Source: Asterias rubens
Lineage: Eukaryota > Echinodermata > Asteroidea > Forcipulatida > Asteriidae
Length of the DNA: 64,000 nucleotides
NCBI RefSeq assembly: GCF_902459465.1
Contig: NC_047066.1
Span: forward strand, 2,232,001 to 2,296,000
Reading direction: 5' to 3'
Under the pieces are notes generated by a model. The model saw only the letters and a program-made list of their open reading frames with translations, was not told the DNA's origin and ran no database searches. A program made the position numbers and the translations under genes. Positions 54,023 through 64,000 of the stretch are shown in pieces. How positions within the stretch are numbered: the stretch's first letter is position 1; the number at the start of each line of letters is the position of its first letter.

Positions 54023-54906
54023 CTGGAAAAAAAAAATGAATGTATTGTAATTGACAATTTTGCAGTAACCTCAACCATGTAAATCCTGGATTTTGTCAAA
54101 AGTTTCTCATCAATCATAACTTGAGTCTTAAGCCCGGTTCATACTTCATGCGAACGCGAATGCGAAGCGAATTTGAGGTCACACCCTCTTTTCGCAGCGA
54201 TTATTCGCAAGGGAGTAGAGCAGTGCTCAACTGCTGCGAATTGTTCGTTGCGAATTTGTGACGTCAAGATTCGCTTCGCATTCGCATTCGCAGGAAGTAT
54301 GAACCGGGCTTTAAAGGGGTGATGAACTACACTGGTTTGATTGGCTGCATATTGCGCCACATTACCTAGAAATAAACCATTACACTGTGCTATAAAAAGG
54401 ATTAGGTCTTGTAATTCAAACGACAAACGTAGTCCCACATCTTGCAGCAAATAGTGCATGTTTATACAGTGCCTTGAGCGTCACCGAGTGACAGATTATG
54501 CGCAATATAGGCTATAAGAAGCCACTATTATTAAGCGCACGTCTGGTCCGCTGGCCAAATGCCGCTGATTGCTAGTTTAAAACACTTCTGAGGACTAGGA
54601 CAAACTTTTTTAGCCCATTTTTAGTGAATAGATAACACCAAATACAAAGTATAAAAATAACGAATGTAAAAGTGGTGGCAGGATATGAATATTTTTCCTC
54701 CATGGAAAAGTTTCTGCATGGCGCCACCACTTTTTCATTCGATATAAAATAATATAGTATCTAATCTTCTCAATGATGAAAATGAGATATTCCTTTTTGT
54801 AAAAATAAGTGATAAAGTGGTGGCGCCATCATACGGAAAGTTATCCAATTTTCCAACTTAAGAGAAGACAGCAATCAAGACAGCAATACAAAAACAGTTC
54901 ATTTAC
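54023..54906 (-). other. ORAI: ORAI intron (GT-AG, 884 bp)
   Basis: Donor GTAAAT at 54906, acceptor CCAG at 54023. Contains the Harbinger-like MITE at 54131-54310; the rest is unremarkable. Confidence 0.9.
54131..54310. mobile_element. Harbinger-like MITE (180 bp) in ORAI intron
   Basis: Ends AGCCCGGTTCATACTTC / GAAGTATGAACCGGGCT, flanked by TTA (54128-54130 and 54311-54313). Near-palindromic, with CGAATGCGAAGCGAAT-type inner arms. Same family as 26031-26130. Confidence 0.8.
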
Positions 54907-55098
54907 CATTGCAAAACCAGCAAGCAGAGCTGACGTTCTGTTGGAAGCTTTCAGTTTGGCTCTACTGAGGTACAGGCGCCTCCACGACAGCGCCTGTACC
55001 GAATGTTGATTTGCCATTTCTGTCACATACGACCGGTACACCCAATCGGAATAGCTGCTGTTTGACTGAATTTTGGCAACTGTCCCGCTGGGGCCCAC
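54907..55098 (-). CDS. ORAI: ORAI, upstream coding exon (5' limit uncertain)
   Basis: Carries [36 protein letters not shown] and [12 protein letters not shown], i.e. the N-terminal helix and first half of TM1. It includes the arginine equal to human R91 and the conserved glycine. It splices after GFAM to VALVEIQ. The frame upstream has no ATG before a stop near 55142. The homology begins before the only internal ATG (55017-55015), so the exon probably opens at a splice acceptor among the AGs at 55055-55090, with the start codon in an exon I could not place. Confidence 0.85.
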
Positions 55099-56076
55099 AG
55101 TACAGGCAGTATTTTCGGTTGGTAGGTATTGTTGACTTGACCTTCAACTTTGATTTGTACCGCGTTTCACTCAAAAGCGCAAACAACAGTTCGTTCCTAT
55201 TTTTATTGTATTGCTCGATATGTACCGTGTACTCATGTAGCCGTCAGTTTAAACCATGGAGGAGTAAGGACAAGACTCAGAGCAAGGACCACACACACAC
55301 GCAGACAAACGGCAATAAAAATGTGTCAACAAAACAGTTAACACTCATGATAATAGAACAATTATGTTGTATACAATGCCGGTTTTCGGTTCTAAATTTG
55401 TTGCAAGCAAATTCTGGTAATGACCATTCTGAAAAACTGTGTCTTATTTTAGCGATAGGTGGTGAGAACTGACGAGGAATTCGAGAAAAAATGTAGCAGG
55501 TGACAGCAGAAGAATTTATTAGTGCGGAACTAAAATAAATTTCCAGGTCCTCTTTCCCATAACTGTTTGCTCGATCCTGGTTTCGCTCGGCCCCAGCATG
55601 CAGCGGCCGCGGCCACCGATCTATCTTGGCATCATGGAGGTAGGAATTCCATGATCCAGGACAACAATTGAAGGCGCTTGGTCCGAGCGAAGATCCTGGT
55701 CTGACCATTCAGCTATAATGCGCGAACGAAATCGACTGTTTTAACTGATCTACTTCACGACAGCTTAAAAGACGAAGTTTTCTTTCCTGAGAGAAAGATG
55801 TGTGCATAAATTCGTTCTTATTTTGGTAGCGTTGCTTTATCGAAATATTATTAGTTTGAGAACGATGCTGCAAAGGTCAAGGGTTATTGGTCTGATCTCC
55901 GTCTCGATTCTTGTCGCAAGTTCCAGGTTAAAACACACTAACCTAGGTGATCAGACTATTGCCAATTGTAAGCGGACGGTGTGTGTACGTGACTGACTCT
56001 TCGTGCGTAAAAGCTTAGTTGTTTTGTTCGCAAACTCGCAATTTTCCCCTCATTTTGTTTGAGATGAACTAAAAAA
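55099..56076. other. ORAI-KDM2 divergent intergenic / promoter region
   Basis: Should hold the 5' end of ORAI (minus) and the 5' UTR of KDM2 (plus). A GC-rich patch with GCGGCCGCGGCC (~55601-55613) is a candidate core promoter. No TATA box stands out, and no first ORAI exon could be assigned. Confidence 0.45.
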
Positions 56077-56109
56077 ATGGCTTCTTCAAAAGATACAGGG
56101 AGGAGCTTG
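56077..56109 (+). CDS. KDM2: KDM2-type lysine demethylase, first coding exon
   Basis: ATGGCTTCTTCAAAAGATAC... encodes MASSKDTGRSL, then donor GTATGT. Phase 0 matches the next exon at 58237, and the joined GRSL-RAKARRHY aligns with the QRLRGTMRRRY region of vertebrate KDM2A/B. Chosen by splice-phase and homology fit; a short exon, so moderately sure. Confidence 0.65.
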
Positions 56110-56365
56110 GTATGTTTGATACTTTTTAAATATTTCTTGTTATTGATTTTATGCGTGCAGCGCAACTTTACCTAGTTTATGTTTTGAATGGTACACAAAA
56201 ACAGTTGAAGGTGACTAACGATGAGATTGTGCAGCGCAATGTTAAGATTTTCAGCCGGCAGCAATGCTGCTAAATGCGTTACGCAATCTCATAATTCAGG
56301 GAATGTGGTCGTTCTTACTGCAATACAAATTGATAATGTTGCGCATGATGTGAACAAGCGAAATT

Positions 56366-56851
56366 CGGTCCTACTACTTGCCGTCAACTCGCCGACTTGC
56401 CGTCAACTCGCCGTCAACTCATTTTCGTGCCGTCAACTCATTAAATGTCCCATTAAATTTACATGAAAAATCTATAAAAAGGGGGCACGGAAGTGTTAAG
56501 TCTGGGCTAAACTACATATTTCTCATGGTTTTCGGTACAAATTCATTCACAAAAACGACTTTGTGTTGATAAAAAAAAAGTACCAATCATTGACATCTTG
56601 GGCCAAGACTAATCATTGTGAAAAAGCAAGATGGCGACCGACAGTTTTTTGGCTTCGAGAATTTTTTTTCACGAGAAAAAAAATCAATTTTTATCTCGAA
56701 ATATGACCTAAAACTTACGCGAGTTCTCTTTGACCTGATACTTTACAGTTCTATGCTTCTTTTGTGGATTTTAAATGTATATTGGAGGAGTTGACGGCGA
56801 GTTGACGGCGCAAGTGAGTTGACGGCGAGTTGACGGCAAGTAGTAGGACCC
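56366..56851. mobile_element. hAT-like MITE (486 bp) in KDM2 intron 1
   Basis: Perfect 8-bp target duplication GCGAAATT at 56358-56365 and 56852-56859. Terminal inverted repeats GGTCCTACTACTTGCCGTC continuing AACTCGCCG, made of repeated GCCGTCAACTC words. 8 bp is the hAT target length. No transposase. Confidence 0.85.
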
Positions 56852-56859
56852 GCGAAATT

Positions 56860-58236
56860 AGGGGAGATTCATTATTGTGTTGTTATTGAGCCGTTTGATT
56901 TGTAGTATTACGACAGTGGAACATGACAGTGTCAGTGTCACTGTCACTTAAAGTTATTTGTGTCAGTTTCAGACTAATCAGTGTAGTGTGTTTTCTTTTT
57001 GTGTAGTGTGCAGATGACTGTTCTTTTAAATATAAATGATTGTGTTTTTTTGATACGGTCTTCCCAAGTAAGAAGAACAGTAGAAAAAATAGAACACAAG
57101 AACTGGCACGCTCACAGCCTGCACACAGCAAAGCCAAAGGCAAAGCTCCCACAACAAAAAGCGAGGTTAAAAAGGGATATAAATAAACGTGCCTACAACA
57201 AGGGAATAATAGTCTTAAGTATATTCAGCCAATTTCTCTTTGGTCTCGGCTAAGTCTGCTCACTAGTAGCAGGGTTGTCCACAGTTTTTGAAGTAGCAGG
57301 TGAAAAAGTACAAGTACAAGTAGCCGGTTTTTTTGTCTAAGTACTTAGCAAGCACCAAGCAATGCTCTCATAACATTAGGGAGGTCGACGGGTTTTCCAA
57401 TTTTTTTACGAAAAAAAAAGAAGTTTGGTACCATTGGAAAGCTTATCTCAAACGTAATCTAATGGTAGTAAAATCAATCATTTATCTAAAGTTGCGGAGA
57501 TATTATATTTTAATGTATTTTGTACTTTTCTATCAGATTTTTGTTTGTTTAGTTTAAAGGTCTTTGTCAAAACAATTGTCCAAAATGTTTTTAAAAATAA
57601 TCGCATGTACCTTTATACCAAAATCTCCAGGTCTCCCACTTATATATAATATGTAAACAACTTTTCTCTTGATGATCAATCAACTTGCTAAATACAGCCT
57701 ATATAATACAGCCTGTAATAGGGGGAAATGTAGCCCAGGTATGCACATGACCATGAAGGTATAAGCTTTCAATGAAAATATGAGTTTTGTATAGGTTTTG
57801 TATTATAGCATTTCATGGAATAATATTTCAAGAGAAGTACTTCACCATTACCTTCTGTAAACCCTGCAAGTTATTTGTAAATCTGTGAACTTTTTTTCTT
57901 TTTTTTCCGTTCCGAAAGTGTCCAATGGCTTTAAAAGGAAACTAAACTAATGGAAGACTGAAATAAAACTCATGTTGGGAAACTGAATTATAGTTTCAAC
58001 TCATTTTAATCGAAAGGTTTCTTACCTCAATTAATCAATGAACATAGGAAATAAATACATAAGTGGTATGACGAACGCCCTGGAGTCATCTGCGCCAGTT
58101 CAATGGGCACAGGGTGTTTTATATGGGGACATAACAATGAGGTCGTAGTGGGTTTCCTGAGCTACAGAAAAGAGCTCCACAACAGTTGTTTGCAACAGCC
58201 AATTCTATTTTCTCATTTGTAACAATCTGTCTACAG
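56860..58236 (+). other. KDM2: KDM2 intron 1, remainder
   Basis: No element with clear ends. A fragment of the dispersed repeat (AAGTGTCCAATGGCTTTAAA) is at ~57916-57935. Short frames here have no homology. Confidence 0.5.
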
Positions 58237-58375
58237 CGTGCCAAAGCAAGACGCCACTATAATGAAGGGGAGCACCAAGACGATGAAATTGAAGGAAAAC
58301 GAACTTGGAACCTTGAGGAAAAACTCACCAGCGAAAGATTCACCAACAAATGGGTGAAAATAATGCAAGGACAAG
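58237..58375 (+). CDS. KDM2: KDM2-type lysine demethylase, exon 2
   Basis: Acceptor GTCTACAG, donor GTGAAG; 46 codons plus one base. Encodes DDEIEGKRTWNLEEKL, near-diagnostic for the N-terminus of KDM2A/KDM2B (JmjC demethylases of H3K36me1/2 with CXXC, PHD, F-box and LRRs, nuclear). Ends in phase 1 and joins exon 3 to give MQGQ-EFTMKF. Confidence 0.88.
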
Positions 58376-61300
58376 GTGAAGTATGTGAGGACTAAAAAAC
58401 AAGCTGGACACATGCACCAAGTACATGCAATTGTAAGACCAAGAATTATCCCAAACCATTGCTCGAATTTGACACTGGACCACTGGCCAGTGATTTCAGT
58501 GTTGGGCCAGTAAACTCAATACGAAAAAAATCCGGTGGTCTTGTTTTCTTTCTTTTAATTCAACATCTTTGTCTAAAAAGAATGATGTTCAACTGTTGAG
58601 CTTTAGTCCAAATGTTGAGCTTGAGTCTTACAAATATCTTTAAGTCTTGCCGAGTATCACCAATAAAACAGAAGAAGAGATAAATCTACTCTCATTGTTT
58701 GTTTGAACCTGTGCTCTCGGTTTCATTCTAGTCTCTTCTCATTTTGATTCTAGTCTCTTCTCATTTTGATTCAAGTATCTTCTCATTTTGATTCTAGTCT
58801 CTTCTCATTTTGATTCTAGTCTCTTCTCATTTTGATTCTAGTCTCTTCTCATTTTGATTCTAGTCTCTTCTCATTTTGATTCGAGTCTCTTCTCATTTTG
58901 ATTCTAGTCTCTTCTCATTTTGATTCTAGTCTCTTCTCATTTTGATTCGAGTCTCTTCTCATTTTGATTTGAGTCTCTTCTCATTTTGATTCTAGTCTCT
59001 TCTCATTTTGATTCTAGTCTCTTCTCATTTTGATTCTAGTCTCTTCTCATTTTGATTCTAGTCTCTTCTCATTTTGATTCTAGTTTCTTCTCATTTTGAT
59101 TCTAGTCTCTTCTCATTTTGATTCTAGTCTCTTCTCATTTTGATTCTAGTCTCTTCTCATTTTGATTCTAGTCTCTTCTCATTTTGATTCTAGTCTCTTC
59201 TCATTTTGATTCTAGTCTCTTCTCATTTTGATTCGAGTCTCTTCTCATTTTGATTTCGAGTCTCTTCTCATTTTGATTTGAGTCTCTTCTCATTTTGATT
59301 TGAGTCTCTTCTCATTTTGATTTGAGTCTCTTCTCATTTTGATTCTAGTCTCTTCTCATTTTGATTCTAGTCTCTTCTCATTTTGATTCTAGTCTCTTCT
59401 CATTTTGATTCTAGTCTCTTCTCATTTTGATTCTAGTCTCTTCTCATTTTGATTCTAGTCTCTTCTCATTTTGATTCTAGTCTCTTCTCATTTTGATTCT
59501 AGTCTCTTCTCATTTTGATTCTAGTCTCTTCTCATTTTGATTCTAGTCTCTTCTCATTTTGATTCTAGTCTCTTCTCATTTTGATTCTATTCTCTTCTCA
59601 TTTTGATTCTAGTCTCTTCTCATTTTGATTCTAGTCTCTTCTCATTTTGATTCTAGTCTCTTCTCATTTTGATTCTAGTCTCTTCTCATTTTGATTCTAG
59701 TCTTTACTCATTTTGATTCTAGTCTCTTCTCATTTTGATTCTAGTCTCTTCTCATTTTGATTCTAGTCTCTCTCATTTTGATTCTAGTCTCTTCTCATTT
59801 TGATTCTAGTCTCTTCTCATTTTGATTCTAGTCTCTTCTCATTTGATTCTAGTCCTCTTCTCATTTTGATTCTAGTCTCTTCTCATTTTGATTCTAGTCT
59901 CTTCTCATTTTGATTCTAGTCTCTTCTCATTTTGATTCTAGTCTCTTCTCATTTTGATTCTAGTCTCTTCTCATTTTGATTCTAGTCTCTTCTCATTTTG
60001 ATTCTAGTCTCTTCTCATTTTGATTCTAGTCTCTTCTCATTTTGATTCTAGTCTCTTCTCATTTTGATTCTAGTCTCTTCTCATTTTGATTCTAGTCTCT
60101 TCTCATTTTGATTCTAGTCTCTTCTCATTTTGATTCTAGTCTCTTCTCATTTTGATTCTAGTCTCTTCTCATTTTGATTCTAGTCTCTTCTCATTTTGAT
60201 TCTAGTCTCTTCTCATTTTGATTCTAGTCTCTTCTCATTTTGATTCTAGTCTCTTCTCATTTTGATTCTAGTCTCTTCTCATTTGATTCTAGTCTCTTCT
60301 CATTTTGATTCTAGTCTCTTACTCATTTTGATTCTAGTCTCTTCTCATTTTGATTCTAGTCTCCTTCTCATTTTGATTCTAGTCTCTCTCATTTTGATTC
60401 TAGTCTCTCCTCATTTTGATTCTAGTCTCTTCTCATTTTGATTCTAGTCTCTTCTCATTTTGATTCTAGTCTCTTCTCATTTTGATTCTAGTCTCTTCTC
60501 ATTTTGATTCTAGTCTCTTCTCATTTTGATTCTAGTCTCTTCTCATTTTGATTCTAGTCTCTTCTCATTTGATTCTAGTCTCTTCTCATTTTGATTCTAG
60601 TCTCTTCTCATTTTGATTCTAGTCTCTTCTCATTTTGATTCTAGTCTCTTCTCATTTTGATTCTAGTCTCTTCTCATTTTGATTCTAGTCTCTTCTCATT
60701 TTGATTCTAGTCTCTTCTCATTTTGATTCTAGTCTCTTCTCATTTTGATTCTAGTCTCTTCTCATTTTGATTCTAGTCTCTTCTCATTTTGATTCTAGTC
60801 TCTTCTCATTTTGATTCTAGTCTCTTCTCATTTTGATTCTAGTCTCTTCTCATTTTGATTCTAGTCTCTTCTCATTTTGATTCTAGTCTCTTCTCATTTT
60901 GATTCTAGTCTCTTCTCATTTTGATTCTAGTCTCTTCTCATTTTGATTCGAGTCTCTTCTCATTTTGATTCGAGTCTCTTCTCATTTTGATTCGAGTCTC
61001 TTCTCATTTTGATTCGAGTCTCTTCTCATTTTGATTCTAGTCTCTTCTCATTTTGATTCTAGTCTCTTCTCATTTTGATTCTAGTCTCTTCTCATTTTGA
61101 TTCTAGTCTCTTCTCATTTTGATTCTAGTCTCTTCTCATTTTGATTCTAGTCTCTTCTCATTTTGATTCTAGTCTCTTCTCATTTTGATTCTAGTCTCTT
61201 CTCATTTTGATTCTAGTCTCTTCTCATTTTGATTCTAGTCTCTTCTCATTTTGATTCTAGTCTCTTCTCATTTTGATTCTATTCTCTTCTCATTTTGATT

Positions 61301-62339
61301 CTAGTCTCTTTTCATTTTGATTCTAGTCTCTTCTCATTTTGATTCTAGTCTCTTCTCATTTTGATTCTAGTCTCTTCTCATTTTGATTCTAGTCTCTTCT
61401 CATTTTGATTCGAGTCTCTTCTCATTTTGATTCTAGTCTCTTCTCATTTTGATTCTAGTCTCCTCTCATTTTGATTCTAGTCTCTCCTCATTTTGATTCT
61501 AGTCTCTTCTCATTTTGATTCTAGTCTCTTCTCATTTTGATTCTAGCCTCTTCTCATTTTGATTCTAGTCTCTTCTCATTTTGATTCTAGTCTCTTCTCA
61601 TTTTGATTCTAGTCTCTTCTCATTTTGATTCTAGTCTCTTCTCATTTTGATTCTAGTCTCTTCTCATTTTGATTCTAGTCTCTTCTCATTTTGATTCTAG
61701 TCTCTTCTCATTTTGATTCTAGTCTCTTCTCATTTTGATTCTAGTCTCTTCTCATTTTGATTCTAGTCTCTTCTCATTTTGATTCTGGTCTTGTAATTAA
61801 AATCCCGGTCCAGTAAAGATTCTGAGCTAAAAGTTCTACAGTTTTGTGGGGTTTTCCCCAAAGTTCAAGCCCTGCAAACTATCAAAGCAAAAATCAAAGC
61901 ACTGGTTTCAATCCGGGTGATTTGCCGTACGACGCGCCCTCTACAGTTTGCCCAGGAGAGGCTATTTTTTGCAGTGCATACTTGGGGAAAAGGTTGAACC
62001 AAATGTATTGCCTCCATCCCCCAGTCATTGCATGCCTTGGTGCCCCTTAAAATGGTCCTGTAAAACTTTATTTTTGACTCATCAAGTTGCCCTCTCTGAA
62101 GGAGAAACCGCCCTGCCCTTTATCTCTGTCACAAAAGTCAGCCATGTACATAATGTATTTTGAACGTTAAGGGGAATGGTCCAATGTTATCGTCCTTGAG
62201 CACAAGCTGGAATACTTAATCCAATCAAATTAGAATGTTCCTACCGTCTGGCTTTTTGAGTTGTTTTCTTACAAGAATGAAGTATCAGGCTTGATACTAA
62301 TGCACTAATGCTTTAATTTGATGACTTTTTGTTATACAG
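58376..62339 (+). other. KDM2: KDM2 intron 2 (3.96 kb)
   Basis: GT (58376) to AG (62339). About three quarters is the 22-bp minisatellite at 58723-61790; the remainder (58376-58722, 61791-62339) has no recognisable element. Confidence 0.85.
58723..61790. repeat. 22-bp minisatellite, ~140 copies
   Basis: Unit TTCTAGTCTCTTCTCATTTTGA (22 bp) over ~3.07 kb, highly homogeneous. Variants include ATTCGAG in place of ATTCTAG, in clusters (58880-58975, 59230-59335, 60945-61020), and 1-base indels. On the KDM2 sense strand each unit has CTCAT, a pyrimidine-rich stretch and TAG. Confidence 0.97.
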
Positions 62340-62418
62340 AGTTTACTATGAAGTTCTTACAAGAAGGCGGCTTTGATACGCCCATGCTCTTTAAGAGCAC
62401 TGAAGATTTAGGAATCAA
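62340..62418 (+). CDS. KDM2: KDM2-type lysine demethylase, exon 3
   Basis: Acceptor TTATACAG, donor GTGAGT. Encodes EFTMKFLQEGGFDTPMLF then KSTEDLGI, matching the KDM2 N-terminal region before the JmjC domain (IQ-GG-P-IFK--LGIKMP). Phase continues correctly into exon 4. Confidence 0.88.
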
Positions 62419-63034
62419 GTGAGTAAAGAAAGAGTTTGTAAACACAATCTTACTGCCGAAGTCTGTTGAAGGTGTTTTACATGATTGTTGAGTTGACAAA
62501 ACTGTGGCGGACAATGCTCATGTAATGTGAAAATTACAAACTTGTGAAAACTTTTCAAAACACATTGTGTGAATTGGAATAAAAATTGTAAAAACCATGC
62601 ACAATGTTCAGCATCCAAACACGTTAACGTTTCTTTCTTTGCTTGTAACAACCAAAATCAGCTGTTGCGTGTGATTGGGTTTTTAAATGGTAAGCGACAA
62701 GGGAAACTAACTGGGTAAATTTTAAATGATTTGGGGTCGAACAAATTCAAATTTTCTAAAGCTGGATTTGAACCAACAAACTGGAAGAGCGGCAGCCAAA
62801 GGATCACCTTAAGGGGATGCAACTTATTATTTCTCTAGAAAATTTGTCTTTGTTCAACCCCAAACAATTTTGGCCTAATACAGGCATGATGCACACAGGG
62901 CACCAGACTAGGCTGCATTATTGGTTGGGCTACATTTGTACCTAGAATCTTGTGAATGAAAAAGAAAAATAGAAAAATCGGTCTGTCGTTGGATTGTTTG
63001 TTTATGAATACCATGTGTCCATTTCTCCTAACAG
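62419..63034 (+). other. KDM2: KDM2 intron 3
   Basis: GT-AG, 616 bp, no element recognised. Confidence 0.85.
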
Positions 63035-63081
63035 GATACCAGGCAAGGACTTCACTGTGAATGATGTTAAACAACATGTGG
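63035..63081 (+). CDS. KDM2: KDM2-type lysine demethylase, exon 4
   Basis: Acceptor CTAACAG, donor GTAAGT. Encodes (K)IPGKDFTVNDVKQHVG, matching MPDPDFTVNDVK of KDM2 proteins. The JmjC and later domains lie beyond the window. Confidence 0.88.
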
Positions 63082-63344
63082 GTAAGTCCAACCACTCCCT
63101 TCCGACTTGAAAACAATTATTTCTGTCTTGGTCCCATGTTGACCAGTGATTTACTTTCTTAAGATCCAAACAGCATGTTGAAAGAGTTTTTTCAGAGTTT
63201 TGGACCAAAATTGCCATTTTGAATTGACGTTTACTTTTTCTTTTTCTTCCCATCAACCAAAACCTCCAGTGTTTGTTACGCAACAGATACTCCACTATTT
63301 ATTATGCAATAAACACATGTCTAGTTATTCTTACTATAAAGTAG

Positions 63345-63737
63345 GATTTAAAGGCACTGGACACTTTGTTAAATTACTCAAAATAAGTGTTAGCATAAAA
63401 ACTTACTTGGTAATGAGCAATGGAGAGAGGTTGATAGTATAAAACATTGTGAGAAACGGCTCCCTCTGAAGTAAGTAGTTTTTGAGAAAGAAATCTCGAG
63501 AAAGAAGTCTTTTCTCACTAAAATGTTTTAATTGAATTTGAAACCTTGGCTGAGTTCACAAATTCAAGCCTTCTGAACACACATAACTTGTGTGAAAAGG
63601 GTGTTTTTTTCTTCCATTATTCGCTCGCAATTGAGTTCAAATTTTCACAGGTTTGTTATTTTATGCATATTGTTGAGATACACCAATTGTGTGAAGGCGG
63701 TCTTTGACAATGACCAAAGGTGTTCAGTGACCTTAAA
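63345..63737 (+). repeat. Dispersed ~390-bp repeat, complete copy, in KDM2 intron 4
   Basis: Ends AAAGGCACTGGACACTTTG ... GTGTTCAGTGACCTTAAAG form short imperfect inverted repeats with TTAA-like edges. Half copies at 50681-50797 and 51515-51755. No coding capacity; probably a non-autonomous DNA element. Confidence 0.65.
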
Positions 63738-64000
63738 GCATGTTGTCAGTATAACTAAGAGAGGTTTGTGACCTTAAAGCATGTTCTCAGTATAACTAAG
63801 AGAGGTTTGTGACCTTAAAGCATGTTCTCAGTATAACTAAGAGAGGTTTGTGACCTTAAAGCATGTAATCAGTATAACTAAGAGGGGTTTGTAACCTTAA
63901 AGCATGTTGTCAGTATAACTAAGAGAGGTTTGTGACCTTAAAGCATGTTCTCAGTATAACTAAGAGAGGTTTGTTACCTTAAAGCATGTTGTCAGTATAA
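63731..64000. repeat. 41-bp minisatellite, ~6.5 copies, runs off window
   Basis: Unit GACCTTAAAGCATGTTSTCA followed by GTATAACTAAGAGAGGTTTGT. The first unit begins with the last bases (GACCTTAAAG) of the dispersed repeat. Confidence 0.9.

Noticed and set aside
54962-55186. 74-codon minus-strand frame overlapping ORAI exon 1
   Set aside because: A different frame from the clear ORAI homology in the same place.

Overview
The window is eukaryotic nuclear DNA from a marine deuterostome. An echinoderm, probably a sea star, is my best guess (inference). Supporting signs are spliced genes with GT-AG introns (an Orai calcium channel and a KDM2-type histone demethylase), a 2A-bearing LINE of a kind known from sea urchins and other marine invertebrates, dense DNA-transposon and MITE content, and a ~390-bp dispersed repeat (63345-63737) of a type I associate with asteroid genomes. 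Nothing prokaryotic is present.

Layout. About 1-42.4 kb is two overlapping, almost identical tandem duplications. Duplication 1 has a ~12.05-kb unit: 1-10437 is the visible part of copy 1 and 10438-22482 is copy 2. Duplication 2 has a 10,727-bp unit: 20932-31658 and 31659-42389. The units carry (i) a Ty3/gypsy pol gene and 3' LTR on the minus strand, interrupted by a hAT transposon with a ZMYM/TTF-type transposase; (ii) arrays of degenerate, hairpin-bearing tandem repeats; (iii) a 3.4-kb foldback transposon with long inverted arms; (iv) an intronless beta-1,3-galactosyltransferase-like gene; (v) a C-type-lectin pseudogene; (vi) the 5' half of the same gypsy family (LTR, gag, protease) on the plus strand, ending exactly at the other end of the hAT; and (vii) a tandem array of ~53-bp hairpin units. 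The two gypsy halves face opposite ways, and each carries a hAT end next to a matching 8-bp target site.

42.4-50.7 kb holds a decayed minus-strand LINE (APE endonuclease, reverse transcriptase, 2A peptide, PHD-like finger) whose 3' tail is a ~350-bp ATT microsatellite. A second 5'-truncated LINE sits inside it with a 5-bp target duplication. Further right are a Helitron-like hairpin and a TA-flanked palindromic MITE inside an A/T-rich TCGCATA array.

50.7-64 kb is the only ordinary genic part. ORAI (minus; two exons seen) and KDM2 (plus; four coding exons seen, continuing past the window) lie head to head. Their introns hold a Harbinger-like MITE (ORAI) and, in KDM2, a hAT-like MITE with a perfect 8-bp target duplication and a ~3.1-kb, ~140-copy 22-bp minisatellite whose every unit resembles a 3' splice site. 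The window ends inside a 41-bp minisatellite seeded at the end of a dispersed repeat.

Limits. All reading was by eye. Copy identity, element boundaries and family names need alignment. The tandem duplications may be partly assembly artefacts, because many copy differences are homopolymer-length changes.
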